Source of the DNA: Turritopsis dohrnii
Lineage: Eukaryota; Cnidaria; Hydrozoa; Anthoathecata; Oceaniidae
NCBI GenBank assembly: GCA_027922465.2
Contig: BQMF02000013.1
Location: forward strand, 682,001 to 746,000
DNA length: 64,000 nt
Reading direction: 5' to 3'
Shown here: in pieces, positions 33,153 through 43,150 of the stretch
Numbering within the stretch: position 1 is the stretch's first letter
Layout of the letters: every line of letters begins with the position of its first letter
Notes under the pieces: model-generated
The model's database searches: none
What the model was told of the DNA's origin: nothing
What the model saw: only the letters and a program-made list of their open reading frames with translations
Made by a program: the position numbers and the translations under genes

Positions 33153-34362
33153 TTAAAAATCACCCAGGTCCACTGTGCCACTGTATCGAGGATCTTGAAA
33201 TAATGACCCGTTGCTATAGCTCCGACTTCTTCTCAATTTCGGAATGCGAAGCGTATTTCTTCGGAACCAACTGGACATGTCAACATTCTTTAATGCTAGA
33301 AAAGACAGATTCTTTACATAGCTTGTTTGAATTTCCGAAAGGAGCGACATTTTTCATATTCTAAAAAAAAATCGAAACCAACTTACACATGGACCTGCTT
33401 CGTTTCGGAGTTCTTTTGGCTTGCTTGTCTTCCTCTGTTTCTTTTGATATTTTTTTCTCGACTCCTTCAATACTGTTGTTATACTTTCCGATGACCACAT
33501 CCAGCTCTTGTTCGTTCCTTTGGATACTGGACACAATACCTTCACAATCCATTAGGAACTTCGCCGCATTTTTATATTTATTATGACGTAAGACATCATA
33601 AGAGTTTTCTAAGGCACTGATGGGATCTTTCAAGCTTAGACAGTTATTTTGAACTCTTTCAATCTTTGAATGTCGAACCACACTCACAACAGTGCAGACA
33701 TTTTCCAAATGCAGACCGTATGACTTTTTCAGATCTATCAAATATTTTTCCATGTACAATATTTTGACACGTTTAAAAGCTTTAGAAAATATTTTCGCAT
33801 CTTTTTTGCCAAATGAGAAGCTTTCCTTTTGTGATGGTTGATAAACGCTATATATCTCTTTGACATCGAAGTCAAAACCATATAAAATTTCACAGAGTTC
33901 ATCCCACAACAAGCTGTACGTTTCATATGGTATGTCATGGATATCTTTCAATGACGTCATCTTGTCTTTAAAATTCCGAAGTCTCACTAAAAAACTGGAG
34001 ACTGTGTGGTCATTGGGGTCTTGGTTCAACCAACCGTTCTTTGGTTCAGGAAGACAAAAAGCTTGCAACAACGTAATCAGAAAGCCAAGATCAAACTTGT
34101 CAGAATCTGTTTCTCCATCTTTCGTAAAGATTAGATCCCATTCCTCAAAGGAGATGACACCTTCTGACCGTAAGTGTCCCAAGATTCTTTGATGTTTATT
34201 AAAAGCTGTATATAACTCTTTTTTGTCTTTCGGCAAACCTGTGGCCGATGTTTTATCGTGTAAGATTTTCAAGCAAGCAGCTTGTCCACCATAATACAAT
34301 GCAATAACCACACTAAACCAGTATTTACATTTATTGACATAAGCATCGATGCGAATCTCCAT
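33153..34362 (-). CDS. DZIP3-type HEPN-domain protein
   Basis: Two coding exons, 33387-34362 and 33153-33295, joined at ATG T|CA; about 372 residues. After an N-terminal Cys/hydrophobic segment comes the DZIP3/hRUL138-like HEPN domain (residues about 45-145): LGHLRSEGVISFEEWDLIF, FLITLLQAFCLPEPKNGWLN, DPNDHTVSSFLVRLRNFKDK and YSLLWDELCEIL. The family has ordinarily an R-N-x-x-x-G-H motif at the site equivalent to LRNFKDKM, so the His is missing here. The second half is helical and charged, with possible coiled coil (residues 230-310) and a basic C-terminus rich in RS dipeptides. There is no RING or NACHT domain. Function unknown; in invertebrates such HEPN modules often occur in large lineage-specific sets. 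A TTGTAG acceptor at about 34390 suggests a 5' UTR exon upstream. Confidence 0.75.
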
Positions 34363-34369
34363 GTTGAGA

Positions 34370-35090
34370 ACTAATACGATCCTTAGTCTTCTACAACATA
34401 AAAGAACAACTTTCAGTTCAGATTGTTGAATCTAAAGTAATGACATCTTTAATTAGTATTATGAAAGAATTAAGAACATTATTTGGAGGGACAATAAGTC
34501 ATTTGTTTACATTAAAAATTTATTTTAAAATGCTCGTAAAGGTTCGTTAGTTCGAATAAACATTAGTGGATTGATGGAATTATGTTTGCAAGTCAGTCCG
34601 TTTAGTCCGCGCAATTCATAGAGTTCCATGAATTTATAATAAAGGTAATAGAAGTATACAGCCTTTCAATTGCACTATTAGAATCTTTATGTCGACATTT
34701 TCTCTGATAGCTACAAACCTCATCTCTTATTTCGTTGGATTTTGGTTTCCAAGGGTGGGTCTATACGAATCTTTATGTGTCAATCATGAAATGTAAAAGA
34801 CGTTCAAAGAAAAGCATGGGGAATAGCACATACGTTCGAAACTGCTGTTATAACTTTTTCAAAGCGTCGAATGGCCGTTATAGTGACTCTCAACAAGTTA
34901 ACCAGTATTCTGAGCAGTGGCTAGTTTTTTTTACGAAACTTTTGAGCTCTTCTGAAAACATACAGGAAAAAGAATATAAGTTCATTCAATTTTCAAAGTT
35001 TCATGGTCGAGACTGTAAGGAGTCATGAAGAATCACTGTTTAAACATTGGCTACAAAATAAACAGGGAATTTTTTGAAATTCATTTTTGA
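34370..35090. other. Intergenic, no gene seen
   Basis: A 97-codon plus-strand frame at 34735-35028 has no recognisable domain and I do not call it. Confidence 0.4.
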
Positions 35091-35096
35091 TTGGTT

Positions 35097-35950
35097 ACCA
35101 TAGCAGCTAGTAATAGAAGCTTGTTTTTTCTACAGTAGTTGAGGGATTTTCATAACTGTCTGTTAGCATTTCAATAAAACGGAGATGAGCTTTATTTGAA
35201 TAGATTTACAAAAGTTGTAAATCCTTTTTATTTTATACGTCCATGTCCAGTTCATTTACCAGTCCATATTACCTTTATCTTTCTTGTCTAAATATATACA
35301 GTGAGGAAAAGATGTCTGTAAGGTGTACACGCTAGTTATTTTTTCATCAACCTATTATAATTGAATTTTTTCAGATCCAATGCAGACATTTCTGACAATC
35401 CTTCAACACTTTGAGTTTTTTTTTTTATAAAAAAAGCATGGTCATAGTTGAGAAATTTCGTGCATAAGGAACACGATACAAACTATCTTAAGTTTATTAC
35501 GCAAGTCATAGGTCAAACTTGCTGTGCTACTTCCCAAACTTGTTGAGAGTTTTTTGTTTGAAATTGTAGAACCTTAAGGCTGGTTCTCACAAAAACAATA
35601 TTATTGTGACAGGGTTGTGCAATCGCAATGAAAAGTAGTGGGAATGGAGGTTTTGTAAATGTAACACGCGGTCAAATATTTTCATATTTCCGCAGATTAG
35701 TTTATCCCAGCCGGTACATTTTGAAATTGTAGAACCTTAAGGCTGGTTCTCACAAAAACAATATTATTGTGACAGGGTTGTGCAATCGCAATGAAAAGTA
35801 GTGGGAATGGAGGTTTTGTAAATGTAACACGCGGTCAAATATTTTTATATTTCCGCAGATTAGTTTATCCCAGCCGGTACATTTTGAAATTGTAGAACCT
35901 TAAGGCTGGTTCTCACAAAAACAAAATTATTGTGACAGGGTTGTGCAACC
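35097..35950. repeat. Dispersed repeat with 163-bp tandem array, inverted relative to 19890-20604
   Basis: 35097-35560 mirrors 20604-20000. From 35561 a unit beginning AAATTGTAGAACCTTAAGGC repeats at 35724 and 35887, an exact 163-bp period. The first two units are nearly identical, and the third is cut at about 35950. The copy at 19890 has only one unit, so the array expanded here. Confidence 0.85.
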
Positions 35951-36000
35951 GCAATGAAACTATAGAATAGAGGTTTGTAAATGTTATTATACATTACAAC

Positions 36001-36330
36001 TAATGTTGTCGAGAAGGAGGTGTTTCCATTTCTTCCTTGTGTTGTAGGTTGTCCACCTCGTTCCCAGGGCTTTTTGCCTTTTTGAAATACGTCGTTGTTA
36101 AACATTTCTTGCTGTACAACTAATGTTGTCGAGAAGGAGGTGTTTCTATTTCCTCCTTGTGTTATAGGTTGTCCACCTCGTTCCCAGGGCTTTTTGCCTT
36201 TTTGATATACGTCGTTGTTAAACATTTCTTGCTGTACAACTAATGTTGTCGAGTAGGAGGTGCTTCTATTTCCTCCTTGTGTTGTAGGTTGTCCACCTCG
36301 TTCCCAGGGCTTCTTGCCTTTTGTTATCAT
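36001..36330 (-). repeat. 120-bp tandem repeat, open on the minus strand
   Basis: Nearly three copies with an exact 120-bp period (36001, 36121, 36241). Read on the minus strand they encode a 40-residue unit, KGKKPWERGGQPTTQGGN followed by TSFSTTLVVQQEMFNNDV. The frame stays open because 120 is a multiple of 3. Between the two best copies three of four base changes alter an amino acid, so there is no sign of protein-level constraint. It could be an exon of an unseen gene, but a minisatellite is as likely. Confidence 0.75.
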
Positions 36331-36334
36331 TTTT

Positions 36335-37070
36335 GTGTAAAATTTGAAAATTTTGAAAGATCATGTGTCAATTCTCCGATACTGAATTGATAGGAAACAA
36401 GGTAAAGCTTATCAAAGTAGGTGGATAAAAAAGAATAAATTACTTTGATTTTACATTTAGGCAGTATAAATTATTTCATTAATTTCAGAGGTTAACGTTT
36501 TTGAAAATAACAAAGAAATAGAAGAACAACCTAGGAGATCGGCAGACCATTAGGGAGATTCGTAAAATCGACGAGCCTGTTACACGAAAAAAAAATCAAT
36601 TACTTGTGAGAATTTTTTTTAAAACTGTTCAACTAAAAAGTTACTTCAGAGATTTAAAGCCTTTTCTTGTATCAAAAGAAACATCATTACTTTGCATGCT
36701 TATGTGTTGATGTGAAGTTTCTAATGACTTTGTAGGGAAAAATTTCCGAACAACTCTACTAAGCTGTGTATAATTCCCTACAAACATGATTTTTTCGAAT
36801 CCCGCTAATGCACAGTTTCACTCGACATAGTTGTCGTTACCCCCAATTTAGTGCGTAATGGACATTCGAAAATATAAATTCGCTAGTTATTTTCACTTCA
36901 GAAGCCCCTTGCTCCCATTTTAGTACAAGTTAGTCGGAAGTTAGTCGAGAGCCCCGGGAAAATAATATTTCATTTGAACGCTTAGTTTCGATAATAACAC
37001 CGCGTAGAAGACCGAACTGAAAAATGAAATCTACGATGGTGATTGTTTAAAAAGTGTATTTCAGCAAAAA
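36335..37070. other. Intergenic, no gene seen
   Basis: AT-rich; GCTCCCATTTTAG and GAGCCCCGGGAAAAT near 36910-36960 look like repeat remnants. Confidence 0.35.
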
Positions 37071-37074
37071 AACA

Positions 37075-37922
37075 GGTACGTCTATGAAGTTAATTCGGCG
37101 CCAAAATCTCGTTTGTCAAGTCGTCGAGTCGTTTTAGATGTTAACGCGGTTCACAATAAGTCGATATTCAAGTCGTCGAGTCGTTTTAGATGAACACTCG
37201 CTTTTCAAATGAAGGCGTTTTAGAAGTTTGTTCGTTTCAGATGATGACGCGTTGTTCAAAATTTGTCGGTCGTTCATATCAAAAACTACTACAATTTCAT
37301 GATCTGTTTATTCAAAATGACACTATTCGTGAGCCCCTTTCTTGAAATAAGACGATAAAGGTGTTCCACACTAACTGAACATGAACATATTAATGTGAGG
37401 TACATATTTCATTATAAAGATAAAGAGAAGGGATCTTTCAGAATTCTACTAACAACCAATCAAATGCATCTGAAAGAAAAGGGAATCCTTCACAGTTTGG
37501 TCATTTTTTCATTCGTAACCATGCAATGGCCCATGCTTCATGCAACTACTAGAAAACATGACGGCCAGCATCATGACTCATGTAAATATGACACAAAAAT
37601 CTGTTTTTGTGTAAAAGCCAACACTGACTTAGAGAAACTGGTAATCAGGTTGCACCGCCTCATTTTCTGAACCGACTGAACATCTAAAACGGCTAATCTT
37701 CCGAATTGCCTCAATTACACAGCATCTAGCGACCCCAATTTCTAAGACGCCTCAAATTGAAAAACGAGTGTTCATCTAAAACAATTCGACGACTTGTATG
37801 TCGCCTTATTGTGAACTGCGTTAACTTCTAAAACGATTAATGACGTCACGAGTCAACATCTAAAACGACTCGACGACTTGATAAACGAGATTTTGGCGTC
37901 GATCTAACTTCATATACGTTGA
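37075..37922. mobile_element. Inverted-repeat element with AAGTCGTCGAGTCG units
   Basis: About 150 bp at 37075-37220 (GCCAAAATCTCGTTTGTCAA, AGTCGTCGAGTCGTTTTAGA, AACGCGGTTCACAATAAG) return inverted at 37750-37922. The unit GTCGTCGAGTCGTTTTAGATG is itself repeated within each arm. The right flank ends in GGATCCGCCCCTG, a motif seen at the termini of several DNA transposons. No coding capacity. Confidence 0.7.
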
Positions 37923-38664
37923 CCGGACTAAATTGATATACCCTGGATCCGCCCCTGTAAATTGAAATGGAATCTTCAAAAGAAGTAGAACTGCTGTCAA
38001 ATCCCTGCCTCGAACCTCATCCAAGGGAAAAAATTAATAAACCGGCACACAGGATTGCAAGGCTAACAGAAGGAAAGAATTAGTTGATCTGACGTTATCC
38101 TTATACAAGTTCATTATATTAGTTGTATAAACACGCATTACAAACTATGTGTTTCAAGGAAAAACACGTGATTAAATGTAGCTTGGTTTCCTTGGTTGAT
38201 TAGCGAGATAATACAATTTTGACCATCTCATGCCGTAGCTTATCTAACCAAAATCGATTAACAGTCTCGGGAAAAGACATTCTAGATGTTAAGATTTTTT
38301 TGATATTTGCAGTGTTTTGAAATTAGCCAATCAATTGATTAGATTTTAATCTAACTTATCAAATGAGATGGTTGATGAAAATTTGGTTGAAATGACGTCA
38401 TGCTCGTAATGACAATAATTGGGTATTTTGTTAAAATCGCGTCAGAAATTTAGTGGAAGCAATATTGGCCAAGTTTTCATCATCGAAAGCAATCCCCACA
38501 AAAAAAAGTAGATTCAGCTTATTTCACAAGGGGTAATAACCTCAGGGTAATGACTGGAAAAAAGACAATAATTTTCCGCCATTGCGAAATAATAATTTTT
38601 GTAATGTCGCCATAGAATATATTTTTCTTTGCAGAACGCAAGACGTTAAACTTACAGTTGGAGA

Positions 38665-38782
38665 ACCCAGTCGGCAAAATCATCAAACAATCGCTGCGAA
38701 GAAGAGCATTTTGATTAAAATTGTGTGTATGTTTCTATGGAAATGCTCTTCTTCGCAGTAATTTTGATTAAAATTTGCCCTA
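38665..38782. mobile_element. CCCAGTGGGC hairpin MITE
   Basis: 118 bp with arms CCCAGTCGGCAAAATCATC / GCTGCGAAGAAGAGCATTTT and their complements; the ATTTCTATGGAAAT-type loop is shared with the other copies. Confidence 0.8.
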
Positions 38783-39335
38783 GATTTATTGCAGGCTTAC
38801 ATATCTCTTGTTTAGAAAAACTTGTTATCTGCTTGCATCCGCACTTGATTGGCTAGTATCCTGGGTATCTGGACTTGATTGGCTAGTATCCTGGGTAAAC
38901 AATTTAATTTATTCTTATTTCGAAAATGATGCGGCAGTGGCTCCCGCGTCAAAAAAAATTAACGAAAATCAAAATTGGTGAATGGTGAACGGAAGGTGTA
39001 TTCATGCCGCAGACCTAGAGAAACTAATGAAAGAATGTAAGGAATCATTTATCAATGATCTACCATTTACTTACATATAGTCGAACATCACAGTGCCCTC
39101 CCCGGAAGTCTTTAGACCCATTTTTGTTACCTCTTTGCCACCACTGTGGACCCACTGCGAAAGGTGCAGCAATAACTCAACCTCTTAATGAACCAACTCT
39201 CCTCAAACTTTGATTCCTCTCTGAAGCTTATTGTTTAACTGAAGGGATCAATTCGTATGGTGACAGTCGTTGGTCTGACTCGGTCCAGCGTCAAACCTCA
39301 ATCCCTTCCTCTCATGACGAAACCTGTTGTGTGTT

Positions 39336-39446
39336 CCCCGGTAGGCCAAATCATCTGAAAACCACTGCGATGAAGAGTATTTTTATTGAAATAATGTGTA
39401 CATTTCTATAGAAATGCACTCCAAAGCAGCGAATTTTCCACTGGGG
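39336..39446. mobile_element. CCCAGTGGGC hairpin MITE
   Basis: 111 bp with ends CCCCGGTAGGCC and CCACTGGGG and inner CCACTGCGATGAAGAGTATT pairing with GCACTCCAAAGCAGCG. More diverged than the copy at 29388. Confidence 0.7.
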
Positions 39447-39580
39447 ATTTCAAAAATCTCTTCAAAGAAACACATTCATACTCAATAACATATTGCCTAG
39501 CAGTCGCGACCAGAGTTTTTCAGAACTATAGTTGAGCTGGACAAAATCTATATTGAGTGGGAGGATCAGTACGAAAGCAA

Positions 39581-39654
39581 CCTCGAACCCAGGATTTCTT
39601 GCTCTTTCGATATCCCGTATATCGAAAAAGCAAGAAACCCTGGGTTCAAGGTTG
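39581..39654. repeat. Perfect-looking long hairpin
   Basis: CCTCGAACCCAGGATTTCTT and on to TCGATAT form one arm; ATATCGAAAAAGCAAGAAAC and on to GGTTCAAGG the other. Arms of about 32 bp with few mismatches enclose only a few bases. Confidence 0.75.
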
Positions 39655-40163
39655 AGTACGAAGGATGAGTCTACAAAAGGATTTTTGATCGATAGATTTA
39701 TATAATTCTGTTTCATAAAGGTATACTAAAATATTTTCACCTTGTCTATCGTTCTTGTTAAGACGCATTAAAACGTTTTGTATGGATGTCATACTGGTTC
39801 GATATGATAAATATTCAAAAAATTTATTTTTTTTCAATATACAATTTTTCTCTATAATCTATAAGTTATATAAAATCCAATCTATGCATTTTCTTTTTCA
39901 AAACAATCAATATCTGATGAATGAAACTTCTTGCGCAAACTCACGGCTGTGTTTTAAACTGTTTTAAAAACAAGTTCGAAATGATCAAGTTCACTCCATC
40001 CAACACTTCCATCGTGACTTTATCATCACGACAAACATGCTAACATCTCTTGTAGCAGCAAGAGTGATTTTCTCCTCTAATCATCTCCTCATCGTTATTC
40101 GGACGGAGAGTAACAAATCCAATAAATCTTCAGTTATGAGATTCTGCATTTTTTTTGTTTGTT

Positions 40164-40590
40164 TTACACTTTCCAACCAATGAACCGTTGCGTCAATACG
40201 AAAGCTGTCATTTTATTCGGATCACAAGAAATCTCCTCTTCGTTTTCTTGGTTGGTTTGGTCATTTTCTGGAACAACCTCTTTAATGACATGACCACGAA
40301 AGGAAGCTTTGTTTTTAATTCTCATGACATATCTTGCTAACGGGTCGATATTAATTCTTCTCCCTGAACTTGTCCTCTTCAAACTTTCATGCTTTGGAAC
40401 TTCATGTTTTGGCTCAGCTGAATGTGTTCGGCGAAGCTTTAGATGGAAACCCATTTTTCGAACTAGCTCCAGAAGTATCTGATTCTTCTCTCGCCTTTGT
40501 AATAGTGCTCGTATTAGTGCTATGAGAAACAGATTTATACTAAGCAATAAAATCAAAAGATCCTTTTTATATGAGAATATAAAATCTGAA
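40164..40590 (-). CDS. Possible 3'-terminal exon of a single-pass membrane protein
   Basis: Open on the minus strand to a stop at 40164, with no in-frame ATG at its 5' end but possible acceptors (TTGACAG, AGCTTCAG at about 40580). It reads as a hydrophobic helix (LLILLLSINLFLIALIRALL), then a basic, likely cytoplasmic part (KMGFHLKLRRTHSAEPKHEV, RRINIDPLARYVM) and an acidic end. The order of hydrophobic anchor then basic residues is coherent, but no family is recognised and no partner exon was found upstream. Confidence 0.35.
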
Positions 40591-40599
40591 GCTGTCAAT

Positions 40600-42460
40600 C
40601 AAATTTAATTACCTCGCATTCATCAAGTTACGTAAATTCCCGTGATTAAGCGAGTTATCGAAGACCTGCTAAATCATCGATACGCCAATAGTGTGAAATT
40701 GTTTCTTTATTTCCGTCTGTGCCAATTAATGTCGTTATGTGATATGTCGACGTTTGTTATTTGGCCGATATATGCACGTCGCATACCGACATATTTCTTT
40801 TTGCTCGTAACTTTTTGTATTTTCAACATTTGCTTGATATCAATTTTTCATAGTCTGAAACGTCTTTTTGTTTGTTTTTTTTTCTCTGGAGGCCATGGAG
40901 GACAACCAGCCTCGTTCTCGGGATTTCTTACTTGTCACAAGATGTCTGAAATACAGTAAAAGATATCAAACACATAATACATATGCTCAATGTACACACG
41001 CGGATCGGTTATGTAAGACTTATCGTAACGGTTTTACACATGTGCTTTATATACTAACAATAGCAGATTATGGTGGGTTAAGAAAAACCATTTGCTTTAA
41101 TATTTTGTTTGCTTGTCGTATCAGAACGTCAATGGTGATGTAACGACCACTATATTTTAATGTGGTGGGGTGTTAGGCTAATAATAATTTCTAAACTTTT
41201 AAAGAAAATGGTCTATCAGAAGAAAAACTCAAGAGGTGACAAATTATAAAATCATGGTTAGAGAAACATATCTGAACATCGTGGACATTCACAACACCAA
41301 CGTGTGGTTGCCTCAGAAACAAGATTTCCTCAACTTTTGCGCAATTAAAAATCATTAAGACAATAAACAATTGTAGCTTGCAACTCGTAAATCAATCGTT
41401 AACAAAATTATGGTATGACCAATATCCTCCTGTTGAAGAGGAGTTCCGACATTCGCCTTTATTGTTTCGTGTTTCCTTTCACGAGGAAGTTAGCGTGTTT
41501 GCGGTTCGTTCCGCATTTATTGACATGTTGGATGCGGTGTGACCTACTTTTGTTCAGGTGATTAAATCGACATTCTTGTAAATCCTTTTGACTCTTTTAA
41601 TGATTGTTGTTTTGTGTCGAGATTTAAACAGCCAATTATGGTAATAGCTGAACAAACTGACAGCACCTGAGATAACCGATCCCGAGATAACCGGTCCAAG
41701 TCTGCATGATTTTAGTCGGATGCATGATCATTTGACGATTCGAAGGGTTGACACAAAGAGAAGTACAAATTCGCAAACCGATGAATGAATGAATGAATGA
41801 ATGGATGAATGAACATTTAATCCTAACTATCTACGCTGAGTTAACTTTGTTGATTGTTTTATCAAATCAAGTACGATCTTTACTTATGTTGGATCTTGAT
41901 TAAAAAAGATGATAAATCACTTAGTTGTTTTTGTTTTCAACTACACGTAATTGACCATAAACAGAACTTGACAAACAGTTGATGAAAAAGAATGCAATGC
42001 TTGAAATTTTCTCATGGAAACACAATCACCATAGTTACACGAAATAAAGATAACTTCTCTAGAAGCCATGTTATCGTAGGGAGATGACATGTGCATTTCA
42101 ATAAACATGGTTCCTCATAAAATAACGGAAATTCTCGAAATAGTCCACGTTCCTGAAAAAGAGGCTCAGGTTTATGTTTAACGAGGCTGTGGTGATGTCA
42201 TCCAAAAAGATAACAAGCAGTGTATAAATAACAATAAAAAATTTATTTCATTCAAAAAAAAGTCTAAAATATATTTATTACATAATAAAAGTCTAAACTT
42301 CGCTCCCAGCACTTTCTTGCATTAAACTGGAAAAGTCATGGGCACGAAGTTGCTCTATGTTATATAAAAAAAAAATAAATATCGATGGTACAGAATATAC
42401 AATTTTAAAATAGAGCTCTAGTTTGACACATAGTCGACAAATTCCACAACGATATCTTAA
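40600..42460. other. Intergenic, no gene seen
   Basis: AT-rich. Short plus-strand frames near 40640-41140 show no domain. It contains an (ATGA)n microsatellite. Confidence 0.4.
41781..41813 (+). repeat. (ATGA)n microsatellite
   Basis: Eight ATGA-type units with one ATGG interruption. Confidence 0.95.
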
Positions 42461-42464
42461 CAGA

Positions 42465-42682
42465 AGTAGACCTTTTCCGAAAGCGTCTGTTCAAACACCG
42501 CAATAATGTCGAGTTAAAAAGTTTGGCTTTGTTCACCTATCTCTAACTGATGTCAAACCTCTTATCATAAACTACTGTACGTTTGTTATCCTCATTCATC
42601 TGTGGAATAAATCAAAAGAAACTGAGATTAAAATTAAGGTCAAAACGCTGTGTTTAAACAGACATTCGGGAAAGGTACGTTA
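42465..42682. mobile_element. MITE, AATAGACC family, diverged copy
   Basis: Ends AGTAGACCTTTTCCGAAAG and CATTCGGGAAAGGTAC, with GTCTGTTCAAACAC mirrored as GTGTTTAAACAGAC inside. Confidence 0.7.
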
Positions 42683-42822
42683 TTGTTTTTCATCATCACA
42701 GAAATAGTTCGTTATTCGAGTTCGCTTTTACGTCTGCCGAACATTTACTGGTAAGACGCAGTATAGGTTTTCATGAAACCCACGAGCAATTTAAAAGCAA
42801 TTAAAACAAATCTATAATCATT

Positions 42823-43120
42823 TCCCAGTGGTAAAAATTATCAAAAAAATCACTGCGAAGAAGTACGTTTTTATTGAAATGTTGTGTGTCATATAATTCA
42901 TCTAAGAATTTGAAACCATCAAAACTTCATGGTGTAAACCTTGTAAAATTTGTTTGGGTTAGTGAGGGTTAGGTTCAGGCTATGTCTCGTTCTTTCAGAC
43001 TATTTTGAGAAGCTTCAATCGAGAAGTTGCATGCTGTCAAATTGGTAGATGACCACACTCATATATTTCTATTGAATTGCACTCCTTCGCAGTGATATTT
43101 CAACAGATTTTCCCACTGGG
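42823..43120. mobile_element. CCCAGTGGGC hairpin MITE with insertion
   Basis: Outer arms CCCAGTGGTAAAAATTATC and GATTTTCCCACTGGG, inner AATCACTGCGAAGAAGTACG and CACTCCTTCGCAGTGATATT. The loop holds about 170 bp of extra sequence. It lies 30 bp beyond the GPCR stop codon and may supply part of its 3' UTR. Confidence 0.75.
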
Positions 43121-43150
43121 TTATAACGGAACTAGGTTATGTTTATGATA

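Larger units (their letters stand above)
37930..40160. other. Intergenic apart from the hairpin elements listed
   Basis: A 24-bp direct repeat (ACTTGATTGGCTAGTATCCT) occurs twice at 38848-38896. No gene seen. Confidence 0.4.

Noticed and set aside
33860..34192. 110-codon plus-strand frame over the HEPN gene
   Set aside because: Antisense shadow of a well-supported coding exon.
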